Below, one piece after another: positions 8,758 to 17,244 of a stretch of 49,411 bases of DNA. Under the pieces are notes generated by a model, which had not been told where the DNA came from, made no database searches, and worked only from the letters and a program-made list of their open reading frames with translations. Location of the stretch: positions 1 through 49,411 of the forward strand of contig JAEYUG010000002.1 of NCBI GenBank assembly GCA_023432805.1, written 5' to 3'. Position numbers and translations under genes: made by a program. The DNA comes from Bacteroidota bacterium (lineage in GTDB: Bacteria > Bacteroidota > Ignavibacteria > SZUA-365). Each line of letters opens with the position of its first letter. The stretch's first letter is position 1.

Positions 8758-10911
8758 ATGCAATGCGAATGTCCCAGGCCGAACCGGTTCCAGTCCCGGC
8801 ATGACCGGCCGTGGTGCCGACGTCCCCACGCCATGCTGATCGCGTGCTGTGCCCTGCTGCTGCCAGCGCTTCTGCACGCGCGGTACATCCCATCGCGAGC
8901 ATGGCAGTTTCCGGACGACAGCACGGCTGCTGCCGACACCCTCGCAGGTGTCATCGACGAGGACTATCTCGAGGAGGCCGCTCGAGACGACACCGGGGAG
9001 GGAGTACCCGAGGAACTCGACGCACGGACCTCAGATCCCATTCCCCTCGCGACGGCCACCTCTGCCCAGCTCGCCGAACTCCCGGGCATCGACGCTTCGC
9101 TCGCCCGTACCATCATCGCGGCGCGTCGTCGCGGCATGCGTCTGGCTTCCGCAGCCGATCTGCAGCGCATCACCGGAATGAACGACGCGGCCCTTGCTGC
9201 ACTTCTGCGCTATGCGACGTTCACACCGGAGCAGCGCCGGATGCCGCGCCACCCCGTCGAACTCCGCATGCGTGTGCGGCAGGATGACCGATTCAGGCAG
9301 GGATTCAGCAGTAGCGCCTTCCCGGGAGACCGTCTGCGCACGTCCACGCGGCTGAAGCTCTCGCCCTTCGTGGGCGTCGACGGCGGCATCATCACGGAAA
9401 AGGACGCGGGGGAGGTGTCGTTCACGGATCATCTGGCGGGGTATGTCCGTGTGAGGGATGCGGGCATGCTGGAGTCGCTCGTTCTCGGCACCTACACGAT
9501 CAGTGCAGCCCAGGGGGTCGTCTTCTGGAAGCCGTGGGGGGCGCAGCGCCGCATGGATGCAGCCGCACCTCTCGCTCGAAGTTCCACCGTGCTGTCACCC
9601 TTCCTCTCCACAAGCGAGTACGGTGCCTACAGGGGAGTCGCTGCCAATGCACGGGCAGGACCGCTCACGATACTCGCCTTCTACGGGGATACGCCGCTCG
9701 ATGCGCGCATCGACTCCCTCGGCGGTTTCGTCACATCGTTCGATCGCAGTGGTCTCCACCGCACGACGAGCGAGCGTGCGAAGCTGCACACCGTGCGTGA
9801 ACGTGTTCTCGGCGGCCGCGTCGAGTGGTGCAGTCCTGCGCAAGCAGGCACATCCCTGCTCCTTGGCATCAGCGGGTACGCATCCTCGTTCTCGCGACCC
9901 ATCGATGGCTCCCTGATTCTGCCGACCGATGCCGCTGACCCTGCGCAGGAGGCGGCCTCCGTCGTGGACGACATGCACGGCTGGTCGCACACGCAGGCAT
10001 TCGGAGTCGACATCGAGCTCGCGCATGAGAATCTAACGGCCTTCACGGAAGTTGGGATGATGCGCAATGCCCGCGTCGGAGGTGTGGCAGGCCTTCTGAC
10101 GCGCTTGTCGGAGTCGGTCTCCACCTCGCTCGTGTATCGGCACTACCCAGCGGGATTTGAGAGCCTGCATGGCCGTGCCGCCGGTTCCCGCAGTGGTGGC
10201 GGAGGCAACTCCGCCGGCATCTGGCTCGGTATGAGCTGGAGTGTACGACCGGGGCTGCGCATGCAGTGGATGTTCGATCGCTCGCGCCGCCCTGGAGCGT
10301 CAGCCACACTTCCCTTCCCAGCCTCGCAGGAGGAGACCGGCTTGCGTGTGGAGTGGCGTCTGTCACCAGCGATCCTCACATCGCTGTTTCTGCGTATGCA
10401 ACGGGAGGATGAACGCACGGTGCGCACCGATGGTGAGGGACGCAGCGAGCGCGTCGCATCCGAGCGGTTGCAGGAGAATCTACGCGCGGAGATCACGATG
10501 CGCGCGTCAGCGCGGGCATCGCTGCGCCTGCGGGTCGAGCAGACGCGCGTGCGGCTCGGGCTTCCGCAACAGGAGCGCCACGGTTTCCTCGGTTTCGCGG
10601 AACTGCGGATCCGGCCGCTAGCTCCTCTCGCACTCACCGCACGCATGTCGGCATTCGGGACGCAGTCCTACGATGCACGTGTGTACATCTACGAAACCGA
10701 CGCACCGGGCATGGGCATGAGCAGTGCGATGTACGGTTCTGGTGTTCGCATGCATGTGACGCTGTCGCTCGAACTCTCCTCCCGCATGTCCATCTGGGCC
10801 TCATACGGACAGAGCATCCGCGATGGAGCCAGATCGCTGGGCAGCGGTCACGACCTTGTCAACGGGGATGCGCTCGGTGCAGGCACTCTGCAATGCGACC
10901 TGCGGTGGTGA
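8758..10911 (+). CDS. Helix-hairpin-helix protein with outer-membrane beta-barrel
   Basis: A 717-residue frame. ATG 8833 would give a leaner signal peptide (hydrophobic MLIACCALLLPALLHA), whereas ATG 8758 adds a 25-residue basic leader, so the true start is uncertain. After an acidic stretch, residues about 95-150 form a ComEA-like tandem helix-hairpin-helix (ATSAQLAELPGIDASLARTI, then SAADLQRITGMNDAALAAL). The remaining 550 residues alternate short amphipathic strands and polar loops (SARASLRLRVEQTRVRLGL, LALTARMSAFGTQ) and end in an aromatic residue (DLRW), typical of outer-membrane barrels. Proteins of this design occur in Bacteroidota and Ignavibacteria but have no firm function. DNA contact by the HhH at the envelope is only an inference. 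It converges on rsgA. Confidence 0.7.
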   Translation: MQCECPRPNRFQSRHDRPWCRRPHAMLIACCALLLPALLHARYIPSRAWQFPDDSTAAADTLAGVIDEDYLEEAARDDTGEGVPEELDARTSDPIPLATATSAQLAELPGIDASLARTIIAARRRGMRLASAADLQRITGMNDAALAALLRYATFTPEQRRMPRHPVELRMRVRQDDRFRQGFSSSAFPGDRLRTSTRLKLSPFVGVDGGIITEKDAGEVSFTDHLAGYVRVRDAGMLESLVLGTYTISAAQGVVFWKPWGAQRRMDAAAPLARSSTVLSPFLSTSEYGAYRGVAANARAGPLTILAFYGDTPLDARIDSLGGFVTSFDRSGLHRTTSERAKLHTVRERVLGGRVEWCSPAQAGTSLLLGISGYASSFSRPIDGSLILPTDAADPAQEAASVVDDMHGWSHTQAFGVDIELAHENLTAFTEVGMMRNARVGGVAGLLTRLSESVSTSLVYRHYPAGFESLHGRAAGSRSGGGGNSAGIWLGMSWSVRPGLRMQWMFDRSRRPGASATLPFPASQEETGLRVEWRLSPAILTSLFLRMQREDERTVRTDGEGRSERVASERLQENLRAEITMRASARASLRLRVEQTRVRLGLPQQERHGFLGFAELRIRPLAPLALTARMSAFGTQSYDARVYIYETDAPGMGMSSAMYGSGVRMHVTLSLELSSRMSIWASYGQSIRDGARSLGSGHDLVNGDALGAGTLQCDLRW

Positions 10912-10944
10912 CGTTGTCATTCCGGGGTGTCGGCATGCGCATCT

Positions 10945-12057
10945 TCACGCGGAATCGCGTTCGCTGGTGAGAATCTGGATGTAATTGCGGTAGCGCGTGG
11001 GGTGGATGCTTTCGGCCTCGACTGCGGCGATGATCGCGCAACCGGGCTCGTGCTCGTGCGTGCAGGAGGCGAAACGACAGCGGTCGGCGATGGCGACGAA
11101 TTCCGGATAGTAGGCCTGGAGATCTCCCGTGTCGAAGTGCTTGAGGCCGAACTCCCTGATGCCCGGCGTGTCGGCCAGCCAGCCGCCTCCCAGAAAGGGA
11201 TACAGCGTGCTGCGCGTTGTGGTGTGCGCACCACGCTGGCTCTGGTCGCTCAATTCCTGGGTCTTTTCATCGAGACCGGGAATGAGGAGATTGAGGAGCG
11301 AAGTCTTTCCGACACCCGAATGACCGCTGAACACGCAGATCTTTCCGTGCGTGAGCGCGGCCAGATCGGAGATGCCATTTCCCGATTCAGCACTCGTGCA
11401 AACCACGGGGTATCCGACGTCGCTGTACATGGCAACGAGATCGTCGATGATTTCGCGATCCTCATCATCGATCAGATCCATTTTGTTGACGCAGACCGCC
11501 GCGTCCATGCCCCCCATCGCCGCGGCGATGATGTAGCGGTCGATGAGTCCGGGCCGCAGCAGTTCCCGCGACGCCGCGGTGACGATCACGACGAGATCGA
11601 TGTTGGCAGCCAGCACCTGGTGGAAATCCCGTGTGCTGACCGAGGAGCGCATCAGTGCCGATCGGCGCTTGTGCACATGGGTGATGATGGCGTCTCCCTC
11701 TCCGGACACAATGTACTGGACGGTGTCGCCGATCACGACCAGCGTCGCATCTCCGTTATCGGATGTCGTGGCACGCCGTGCCTGTGCACGCAGGGTTTCC
11801 TCGCCGTCGAGCAGCAGCACGCCTGGTCCCCCGGTCTGCAGCACCATGGCTGTCCGTTCGTTTTCCGGTCGTGCGAAACGGAACTTCCGCGGGGCGTTGC
11901 GCTCACTCTGACTCCCGGGTCGATCGCTCTCCTCATCGCCGTCAAAACGCCAGCGGCCTGTTCCCTTGCGCCAGTCCTTCTCAACATTCTTGCGGCGCCC
12001 ATATTCACGGTGCGCACCGCGTTCATCCGAACCGGACGTTTTGTCTGTCTCGTCCAT
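10945..12057 (-). CDS. rsgA: Ribosome small-subunit-dependent GTPase RsgA
   Basis: A circularly permuted GTPase of about 370 residues that checks late 30S ribosome maturation. The motifs appear in the permuted order expected: G4 NKMDLI, then G1 GHSGVGKTSLLN, then a TTTRS switch segment and G3 DTPGIREFG. The C-terminal zinc-binding tail is visible as CRFASCTHEHEPGC. An OB-like domain precedes the GTPase domain (VVIGDTVQYI). The first 70 residues are a charged extension (EYGRRKNVEKDWRK) beyond the usual family N-terminus. ATG 12057 is used; TTG 12060 is adjacent. It lies downstream of yceI on the same strand, and its 3' end is 33 bases from the convergent barrel gene. Confidence 0.93.
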   Translation of the reverse strand: MDETDKTSGSDERGAHREYGRRKNVEKDWRKGTGRWRFDGDEESDRPGSQSERNAPRKFRFARPENERTAMVLQTGGPGVLLLDGEETLRAQARRATTSDNGDATLVVIGDTVQYIVSGEGDAIITHVHKRRSALMRSSVSTRDFHQVLAANIDLVVIVTAASRELLRPGLIDRYIIAAAMGGMDAAVCVNKMDLIDDEDREIIDDLVAMYSDVGYPVVCTSAESGNGISDLAALTHGKICVFSGHSGVGKTSLLNLLIPGLDEKTQELSDQSQRGAHTTTRSTLYPFLGGGWLADTPGIREFGLKHFDTGDLQAYYPEFVAIADRCRFASCTHEHEPGCAIIAAVEAESIHPTRYRNYIQILTSERDSA

Positions 12058-12148
12058 CAATCAATGATCGCGTCTCGTGTGCGTGCTGTCCATGCCGAAA
12101 ACTACCAGACACGGGTGCAGCACGCAAGCACGAACACGACGAATCAGC

Positions 12149-12673
12149 TTATGCCTTGTTGAACTCTGCAACGATTTCGAGCTTGACATCACTGCCGACC
12201 ACGACACCGCCGGCTTCGGTAAGGGCGTTCCACGCCAGACCGTAATCGAAGCGGTTGACCTTGCCGTTGATCTCGAAACCGGCAACAACTGCTCCACCGA
12301 AGCCGGCCACGGTGCCATTGTAGACCACGTCGAGCGTGATCGGCCGGGTGACGCCGCGAATGCTCAAGTCACCGTCGACCTTCATTTCATGATCGGACAC
12401 CACCGTGACACCGCGCGACACGAAGGTCATTGTAGGATGCGAGGCGGCATCGAAGAAATCCGCAGACTTGAGGTGGCCGTCACGCTGCTCGTTGCCTGTG
12501 TTGATGCTGTCGATCGCCGCCTCGAACGAAATGACGGCATCGGAGAAGTTCTCGTTGGCTGCCTCGATCGTCGCGCTGAACGTTCCGAAGTTGCCGCGGA
12601 CGGTCGAGACGAGCATGTGCTTGACCTTGAAGTTGATTTCCGAGTGCGAGGGGTCGATGGTCCAGGTTGCCAT
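12149..12673 (-). CDS. YceI family lipid-binding protein
   Basis: A 174-residue YceI-like lipocalin-fold protein. Landmarks are TWTIDPSHSEINFKVKHM, VRGNFGTFSA, SADFFDAASHPTMTF, LSIRGVTRPITLDV and NRFDYGLAWN. The family binds isoprenoid or other long-chain lipids and is often induced under stress. Most are periplasmic, but this one has no signal peptide from the ATG at 12673, which is preceded by AAAGGAAAA, so it may be cytoplasmic. It is downstream of a Crp/Fnr regulator gene on the same strand (167-base gap), a common pairing that suggests local control. Confidence 0.9.
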   Translation of the reverse strand: MATWTIDPSHSEINFKVKHMLVSTVRGNFGTFSATIEAANENFSDAVISFEAAIDSINTGNEQRDGHLKSADFFDAASHPTMTFVSRGVTVVSDHEMKVDGDLSIRGVTRPITLDVVYNGTVAGFGGAVVAGFEINGKVNRFDYGLAWNALTEAGGVVVGSDVKLEIVAEFNKA

Positions 12674-12840
12674 GGTGTTTTTCCTTTCGAAATGAGTGTA
12701 TGAGTGTGTCAGAAGAACTGATACAAAGCTACCGAACCGTGCACGGCGGTCCATTCACCTGTGTGAAGAACGCACATGAACCTATGGTAATTCCGGAATG
12801 CGCTCGCAGCGGATCTCCCCTCCCGCGAGCGCGACGGACC

Positions 12841-13419
12841 TCAACGACGCGCGAGTTCCTTGCGGATGCGGCTGAGGGATTGCGGCGTAATGCCGAGATA
12901 CGAGGCGATGTGTGCCTGCGGCACCTTGTCGACGAGGGCGGGATACGTGGCGCAGAAGGCGAGGTAGCGCTCCTCCGCCGAACTGCGCAGCATGGCCAGC
13001 ACGCGACGCTGCGTGGCCACCACGTTATCTTCGACCAGCAGGCGGAAGAAGCGCTCCATCTTCGGCACGGCCTCGAGCAGTTCTTCACGGGCGGATCGCT
13101 CCAGCATGAGGACGCGGGTGTCGTGCACGGCGTCGATCGTGAGGGTTGCCTCGCTGCCCGTGAGGAAGCTGTGCATGTCGGTGATCCACCAGTCGGTGAT
13201 GGCGAACTGCACGATATGCTCCTCGCCGCGGTGGCCGAGAGTGTAGGAGCGCAGGCAGCCGTCGAGCACGAAGGCGACATGGCGGCAGGCTGTTCCCTCC
13301 TGCAGAAGAAACTGGCGGCGCAGCAGACGGCGCGGCACGAAGTACTGCGTGCAGCGTTCGCGTTCGTCGTCGGTGAGCGTCACGCGCCGGGCGATATGGT
13401 CGAAGAGCAGGTCGTGCAT
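12841..13419 (-). CDS. Crp/Fnr family transcriptional regulator
   Basis: A 192-residue regulator with an N-terminal cyclic-nucleotide-binding-like barrel (QFLLQEGTACRHVAFVLDGCLRSY, residues about 35-65) and a C-terminal helix-turn-helix (QAHIASYLGITPQSLSRIRKEL, about 168-190). This is the Bacteroidota-style Crp branch. The few cysteines are not arranged as an FNR Fe-S cluster, and the effector is unknown. ATG 13419 is used; a TTG nine bases upstream is in frame. Likely target: the adjacent yceI-rsgA genes (inference). REP-like palindromes begin about 40 bases upstream of the start. Confidence 0.88.
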   Translation of the reverse strand: MHDLLFDHIARRVTLTDDERERCTQYFVPRRLLRRQFLLQEGTACRHVAFVLDGCLRSYTLGHRGEEHIVQFAITDWWITDMHSFLTGSEATLTIDAVHDTRVLMLERSAREELLEAVPKMERFFRLLVEDNVVATQRRVLAMLRSSAEERYLAFCATYPALVDKVPQAHIASYLGITPQSLSRIRKELARR

Positions 13420-13459
13420 CACATGCAAGTTACCGCCTGGTACCCCGCATTGAAAGGTG

Positions 13460-13576
13460 GACGGACGCCCTCGTCCGTCATTGACGAATCTTCAGTCCAT
13501 TAGATGCGAGACGCCGCCCGTCCGTTGCGACCGGTCATTGACGGATACTCAGTGGGGTGCGGACGAGGGCGTCCGC
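13460..13576. repeat. Pair of oppositely oriented REP-like palindromes
   Basis: First copy at 13460-13479: perfect 8-bp arms GACGGACG/CGTCCGTC around a CCCT loop. Second copy at 13559-13576: 7-bp arms GCGGACG/CGTCCGC around AGGG, the reverse-complement loop. Each is associated with a GTCATTGACGRATMYTCAGT sequence (about 13478 and 13534). The same palindrome core is tandemly repeated at 33500. Confidence 0.75.
13506..13523. repeat. 18-bp direct repeat, left copy
   Basis: GCGAGACGCCGCCCGTCC, identical to 14670-14687 in the same orientation. The two copies bracket the lower-GC lipoprotein gene at 13671-14648. Confidence 0.7.
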
Positions 13577-13591
13577 GCTCCGGTCTCTATC

Positions 13592-13622
13592 TTGACATAG
13601 CGTCGGTGAACACATATGTTGA
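13592..13622 (+). promoter_or_regulatory. Bacteroidota-type promoter for the 13671 lipoprotein gene
   Basis: TTG at 13592-13594, exactly 20 bases, then TATGTTGA at 13615-13622, close to the TAnnTTTG consensus. It lies 49 bases upstream of the GTG start and has the same geometry as the arginine-operon candidate. Confidence 0.45.
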
Positions 13623-13670
13623 TCATGAACCGTCTCAATTCGCTCAACATATGCATCTCCGGATGACGTC

Positions 13671-14648
13671 GTGCTGAAAACGCTTCCACTGGTTCTTGCC
13701 GCGGGCATGCTATTCCTTCATGCATGTTCCGACGACATGCCGACACCACCAAAGACCTTGTGTGATACGTGCGACACATATGCTCCCGTGTCTTCATATG
13801 ACAGCCTGTGGGGACTGTGGCCTTATCCTCTACTACGCGTGAGCAACACAACACTCATTCCCGGCACCTCCATTCTTGCAGGTGAGGTCCATTTCATCGG
13901 TTGGAGGGACATCTCCTGGTATTCCGGGTTCTTCTACGATACCTCGACAAGGCGATTCACGTACATTCGTGGGGGTGATTTCGATTTCAGTCGGGATGGA
14001 AGCAAATTCCTCATGATGGGCGAAGGCGGCATCCATCTCGTCGATCGTTTGACCATGACGTCCCATCTCCTTCTGAAGGGGAGTGACTATGTCCTGCCGA
14101 GATGGTCCGTCGATGAACAGTGGGTGTACCTTACCACCGACGGATCAACATTCCGCATGAGACCGGATGGGAACAGCCTGATGCTGATCGTGGAGCGCTT
14201 TCAACGTGCATGGCCTCTCGATGATGAGCGCCTGATCAGTTTCGCACCGGACAACTCCGGTGTGGTGATCTACAACATGACGACAAAGGAAAGAACGTCG
14301 CTCGTTTTTTCCGGCCTTCCCGCAGGTTTGCGTTATAATGATTCCAGACCTCGGGATCTCTCTCCTGACCGCACGAAGATTCTTGCGGACATTTCGACGG
14401 GGGAGGGTATACTCGAACGTGAACGGCGCGGCCTCTACCTGTTCGACCTGACGACTATGTCGGCGAGACAGGTTCTGCGGGGCCAGTACTGGGGCTACGA
14501 GTATTACCCCAAATGGACATCCAACACGACATTCATGGCGTCGTACCATTGTCGAAAGGACACAGCCGCCATGATCTACGAATACGACCTCTGCGGCAGA
14601 GTGCTTCGACAGGTCACATACAAGGAAATGAAGTTTTATCCGTTCTGA
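13671..14648 (+). CDS. Lipoprotein with beta-propeller-like repeats
   Basis: A 325-residue predicted lipoprotein with a GTG start; the signal ends LFLHAC with Cys 19 as the lipidation site. The mature part contains repeated TolB/WD40-like strands: FDFSRDGSKFLMMGEGGIHLVD, YVLPRWSVDEQWVYL, SFAPDNSGVVIYN, LSPDRTKILADI and YYPKWTSNTTFMAS. These suggest a beta-propeller reading extracytoplasmic ligands. The specific function is not recognised. Base composition is visibly less GC-rich than the flanking genes and third positions are more often A/T, while REP-like and direct repeats bracket it. Together these hint at acquisition by transfer. Confidence 0.7.
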   Translation: MLKTLPLVLAAGMLFLHACSDDMPTPPKTLCDTCDTYAPVSSYDSLWGLWPYPLLRVSNTTLIPGTSILAGEVHFIGWRDISWYSGFFYDTSTRRFTYIRGGDFDFSRDGSKFLMMGEGGIHLVDRLTMTSHLLLKGSDYVLPRWSVDEQWVYLTTDGSTFRMRPDGNSLMLIVERFQRAWPLDDERLISFAPDNSGVVIYNMTTKERTSLVFSGLPAGLRYNDSRPRDLSPDRTKILADISTGEGILERERRGLYLFDLTTMSARQVLRGQYWGYEYYPKWTSNTTFMASYHCRKDTAAMIYEYDLCGRVLRQVTYKEMKFYPF

Positions 14649-14669
14649 CCGGCATCGATAAAGCAGGCG

Positions 14670-14687
14670 GCGAGACGCCGCCCGTCC
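14670..14687. repeat. 18-bp direct repeat, right copy
   Basis: Identical to 13506-13523, starting 22 bases after the stop codon of the lipoprotein gene. Both copies are followed by NTTG. Confidence 0.7.
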
Positions 14688-14715
14688 ATTGGCATTCACA
14701 CCACACGCACAACAC

Positions 14716-14749
14716 AACGGCGGCGGGGTCCGAAGACTCCGCCGCCGTT
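14716..14749. terminator. Bidirectional hairpin terminator
   Basis: 15-bp arms (14716-14730 and 14735-14749) with one G-T wobble around a CGAA tetraloop, very GC-rich. It sits exactly between two convergent genes. On the minus strand it is followed by a moderately T/G-rich run; there is no clean U-tract on the plus strand. Confidence 0.75.
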
Positions 14750-14770
14750 GCTGCTTCAGGAGGGACGTGG

Positions 14771-17152
14771 TCAGTTCACCGACGTCTTCGCGGCGCGGGT
14801 GGCTTCCGACGGGAGGGTCGGAGTCTCGACGAGATCCATTTTCCGAAGGGCGTCTTCGAAGGTCATGGCTCCGGTTTCCTCACGAAGGGCGCGGGGATTC
14901 CTCCACATCTGCCAGACGGCGGCCAGCAAGGGCAGCACGCCAAGCACGATGAAGACGGTGTCGGGAATCATGCGCAGCCAGAGCAGGGTGTGCATCAGCG
15001 GCTGATGGTAGAAGTCGATCGTGCGCACGGCCCAGTAGCCGTGCTCGATGCCCTGCATGAACTGCGCGAAGCCGACGGGCAGCAGGGTGATGACGATCAT
15101 ACCCATGAGGCCGATGTTGAGTCCCCAGAACGAGAGGCGGACCAGCTTGTCGTTGATGCGCGTGGAAATGCTGCGCATCGAGAAGAGCAGGAGCGCGATG
15201 CCGAGCATGCCGTAGACGCCCATGAGCGCACCGTGTGCGTGGGCCGCGGTGAGGAAGCTGCCATGCGAGAAGAAGTTGATGGCAGGCAGGTTGATCAGGA
15301 AGCCGAGGACGCCGGCACCGAAGAGGTTCCAGAACGCTGTCGCGACCAGGAACATGAAGGCCCACTTGTAGGGGAACTCCACGCCGCCCTGCTTTGCGAA
15401 GCGGTAGTGTTCGTAGGCCTCGACGACGAGCAGGGTGAGGGGAATCACCTCGAGGGCCGAGAAGACCGAGCCGAGGGCGATCCACATTTCAGGAACACCG
15501 ATCCAGTAGTAGTGGTGGCCGGTGCCGATGATGCCGCTGCCGAGAAGGATCACGAGCTGGAAGTACAACGCGCGCAGGGTCGAGCGCTTGGTGACGAGTC
15601 CCATGTTCACCATGAGGAAGCCGATGACGACGACGGCGAACACCTCGAACATGCCTTCCACCCAGAGGTGGATCACCCACCAGCGCCAGAAGTCGGCCAT
15701 GGTGATGTGCGAACCGGGACTCATGAAGAACGCGAAACCGTAGAAGAGGGGAATCGCCACGGCTGCGTAGAGCAGCAGGTGGGTCAGACCGCCCTTGTCG
15801 CTTTCGGCGCGGAGTGCGGGACGCAGACCGCGGTACATGATCACGAGCCAGAGCGAGAGTCCCACCGCGAGAATGATCTGCCAGAAGCGGCCGAGGTCGA
15901 GATACTCCCAGCCCTGATGGCCGAACATGAACCAGTTGTCTCCGAAGTCGCCGCGTACGCCGAGATACTCGCCGGTGAGGCTTCCCGCGACGAGCACGAC
16001 GAGCGCCCAGAAGAGAAGATCGACCAGCAGTTTCTGATGCTTCGGCTCGCGGCCGCTGACCAGCGGGGTCACGAAGATGCCCATGCCGACCCAAGCGGTG
16101 GCAATCCAGAAGATCGCGAGCTGCAGATGCCAGGTGCGCGCGATGTTGAAGGGGAGCACCGAAGCGAGGTTGAATCCGTAGAAGAGATTGCCTTCGACGT
16201 AGGTGTGCGCCATCGATCCGCCCAGCAGGGTCTGCACGAGAAACAGCAGCACGACGACGACGAAGTACTTGCCGACGGCGCGCTGGCTCGGCGTGAGAAT
16301 CAGCTTGTCGACCGAGATGCGCGGGAAGGTGGTGAAGGCTTCCTGCTGTTCGAGGCGGAATCTCTTCCAGATGAAGAGCAGCACGGCGACCATGAGCACG
16401 AGCAGCGTCGCGCTCACACCGCTCCACAGGTAGGAGCCTGCGGTCTGCACATTGCCGGCGTCCTCGTCGTAGGGCCAGTTGTTCGAGAATGACGAACCGG
16501 TTCCGGGTCGCTCGGCCGTCGACAGCCAGGCCGTCCAGAAGAAGAAGTCTGCAAGGTGCGTGCTCTGATCGCCGGGCATGTACCATCCGGTCTTCGAATC
16601 GCGCGTGGCGAGAATGGCATTGGCCTGGAGCCCCGCCTTGTCGTCGGCCTTGCTGAACATGTCGATGTAATGCGCACGCACGGCGGTGAGCGCCGCGACC
16701 TGCGCATCGGTGAGCGTGAGTGTTTCGGTCGCGGCATCATAACGATTCGCCTTCAGTTCGCGCTTGACGCGGGCGGCGACGACCGCCTGTCCGTCGGCGT
16801 CGAGCGCCGCGAACGATGCGGCGCCGAACTGCGTGCGCGCATGATGGTCGCGCATGGCCCCGACACTGATGTGCAGCGATTGCGCGGTGAAGTCGGGTCC
16901 CAGATAGGCCCCGTGTCCGAGCGTCGAGCCGTACTCCATCAGGCCGTGGCTCTGATAGACGGCCTGGCCGCCCTGGACGTTGTCGTACGTGGTCAGCACG
17001 GTGCCGCGCTCGTCGACGATGCGAAGGGGACGCGGCGCTGCGTCTTTGTATACCCACCATCCGCCGATGAGCAGCACGGTGAAGCCGAGAAGCATGGTGA
17101 GAAGAAGACCCTGTTTCCAGAATCCCGAGTTGTAGGTACGTTCGGTCTGCAT
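14771..17152 (-). CDS. norZ: Quinol-dependent nitric oxide reductase (qNOR)
   Basis: A 793-residue single-subunit NO reductase that reduces 2 NO to N2O with quinol electrons at the cytoplasmic membrane. After an N-terminal anchor (about 10-30), an extracytoplasmic cytochrome c-like fused domain without CxxCH runs to about residue 240, as expected of qNOR. A dozen or more membrane spans follow. Haem and FeB ligands are visible: TWHLQLA (His about 341), HLWVEGMFEVF with both conserved Glu (about 495-503), GTGHHYYWIG (about 543-550) and HAHGALMGVYG (about 638). The Glu and His pattern is that of an active reductase rather than NO dismutase. ATG 17152 is chosen; ATG 17167 is also in frame. Last gene of the RIC-hemerythrin-qNOR group. 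Confidence 0.95.
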   Translation of the reverse strand: MQTERTYNSGFWKQGLLLTMLLGFTVLLIGGWWVYKDAAPRPLRIVDERGTVLTTYDNVQGGQAVYQSHGLMEYGSTLGHGAYLGPDFTAQSLHISVGAMRDHHARTQFGAASFAALDADGQAVVAARVKRELKANRYDAATETLTLTDAQVAALTAVRAHYIDMFSKADDKAGLQANAILATRDSKTGWYMPGDQSTHLADFFFWTAWLSTAERPGTGSSFSNNWPYDEDAGNVQTAGSYLWSGVSATLLVLMVAVLLFIWKRFRLEQQEAFTTFPRISVDKLILTPSQRAVGKYFVVVVLLFLVQTLLGGSMAHTYVEGNLFYGFNLASVLPFNIARTWHLQLAIFWIATAWVGMGIFVTPLVSGREPKHQKLLVDLLFWALVVLVAGSLTGEYLGVRGDFGDNWFMFGHQGWEYLDLGRFWQIILAVGLSLWLVIMYRGLRPALRAESDKGGLTHLLLYAAVAIPLFYGFAFFMSPGSHITMADFWRWWVIHLWVEGMFEVFAVVVIGFLMVNMGLVTKRSTLRALYFQLVILLGSGIIGTGHHYYWIGVPEMWIALGSVFSALEVIPLTLLVVEAYEHYRFAKQGGVEFPYKWAFMFLVATAFWNLFGAGVLGFLINLPAINFFSHGSFLTAAHAHGALMGVYGMLGIALLLFSMRSISTRINDKLVRLSFWGLNIGLMGMIVITLLPVGFAQFMQGIEHGYWAVRTIDFYHQPLMHTLLWLRMIPDTVFIVLGVLPLLAAVWQMWRNPRALREETGAMTFEDALRKMDLVETPTLPSEATRAAKTSVN

Positions 17153-17244
17153 GTGCGTGTCTTTCATTGCGTGTATTGGTGCGTCAGATATGCGTGGGGG
17201 TATCCGGTGCGGCGATCTGCGCCGCCGCATCCGTTGTCAGTGCG

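Noticed and set aside
14513..16492. 659-codon open frame on the plus strand
   Set aside because: Antisense to norZ, whose catalytic motifs are intact; composition (Glu, His, Asp, Ala) is typical of a shadow.
14771..17152. Nitric oxide dismutase instead of reductase
   Set aside because: The two Glu in HLWVEGMFEVF and the HH pair and HAH ligands of an active NO reductase are all present.
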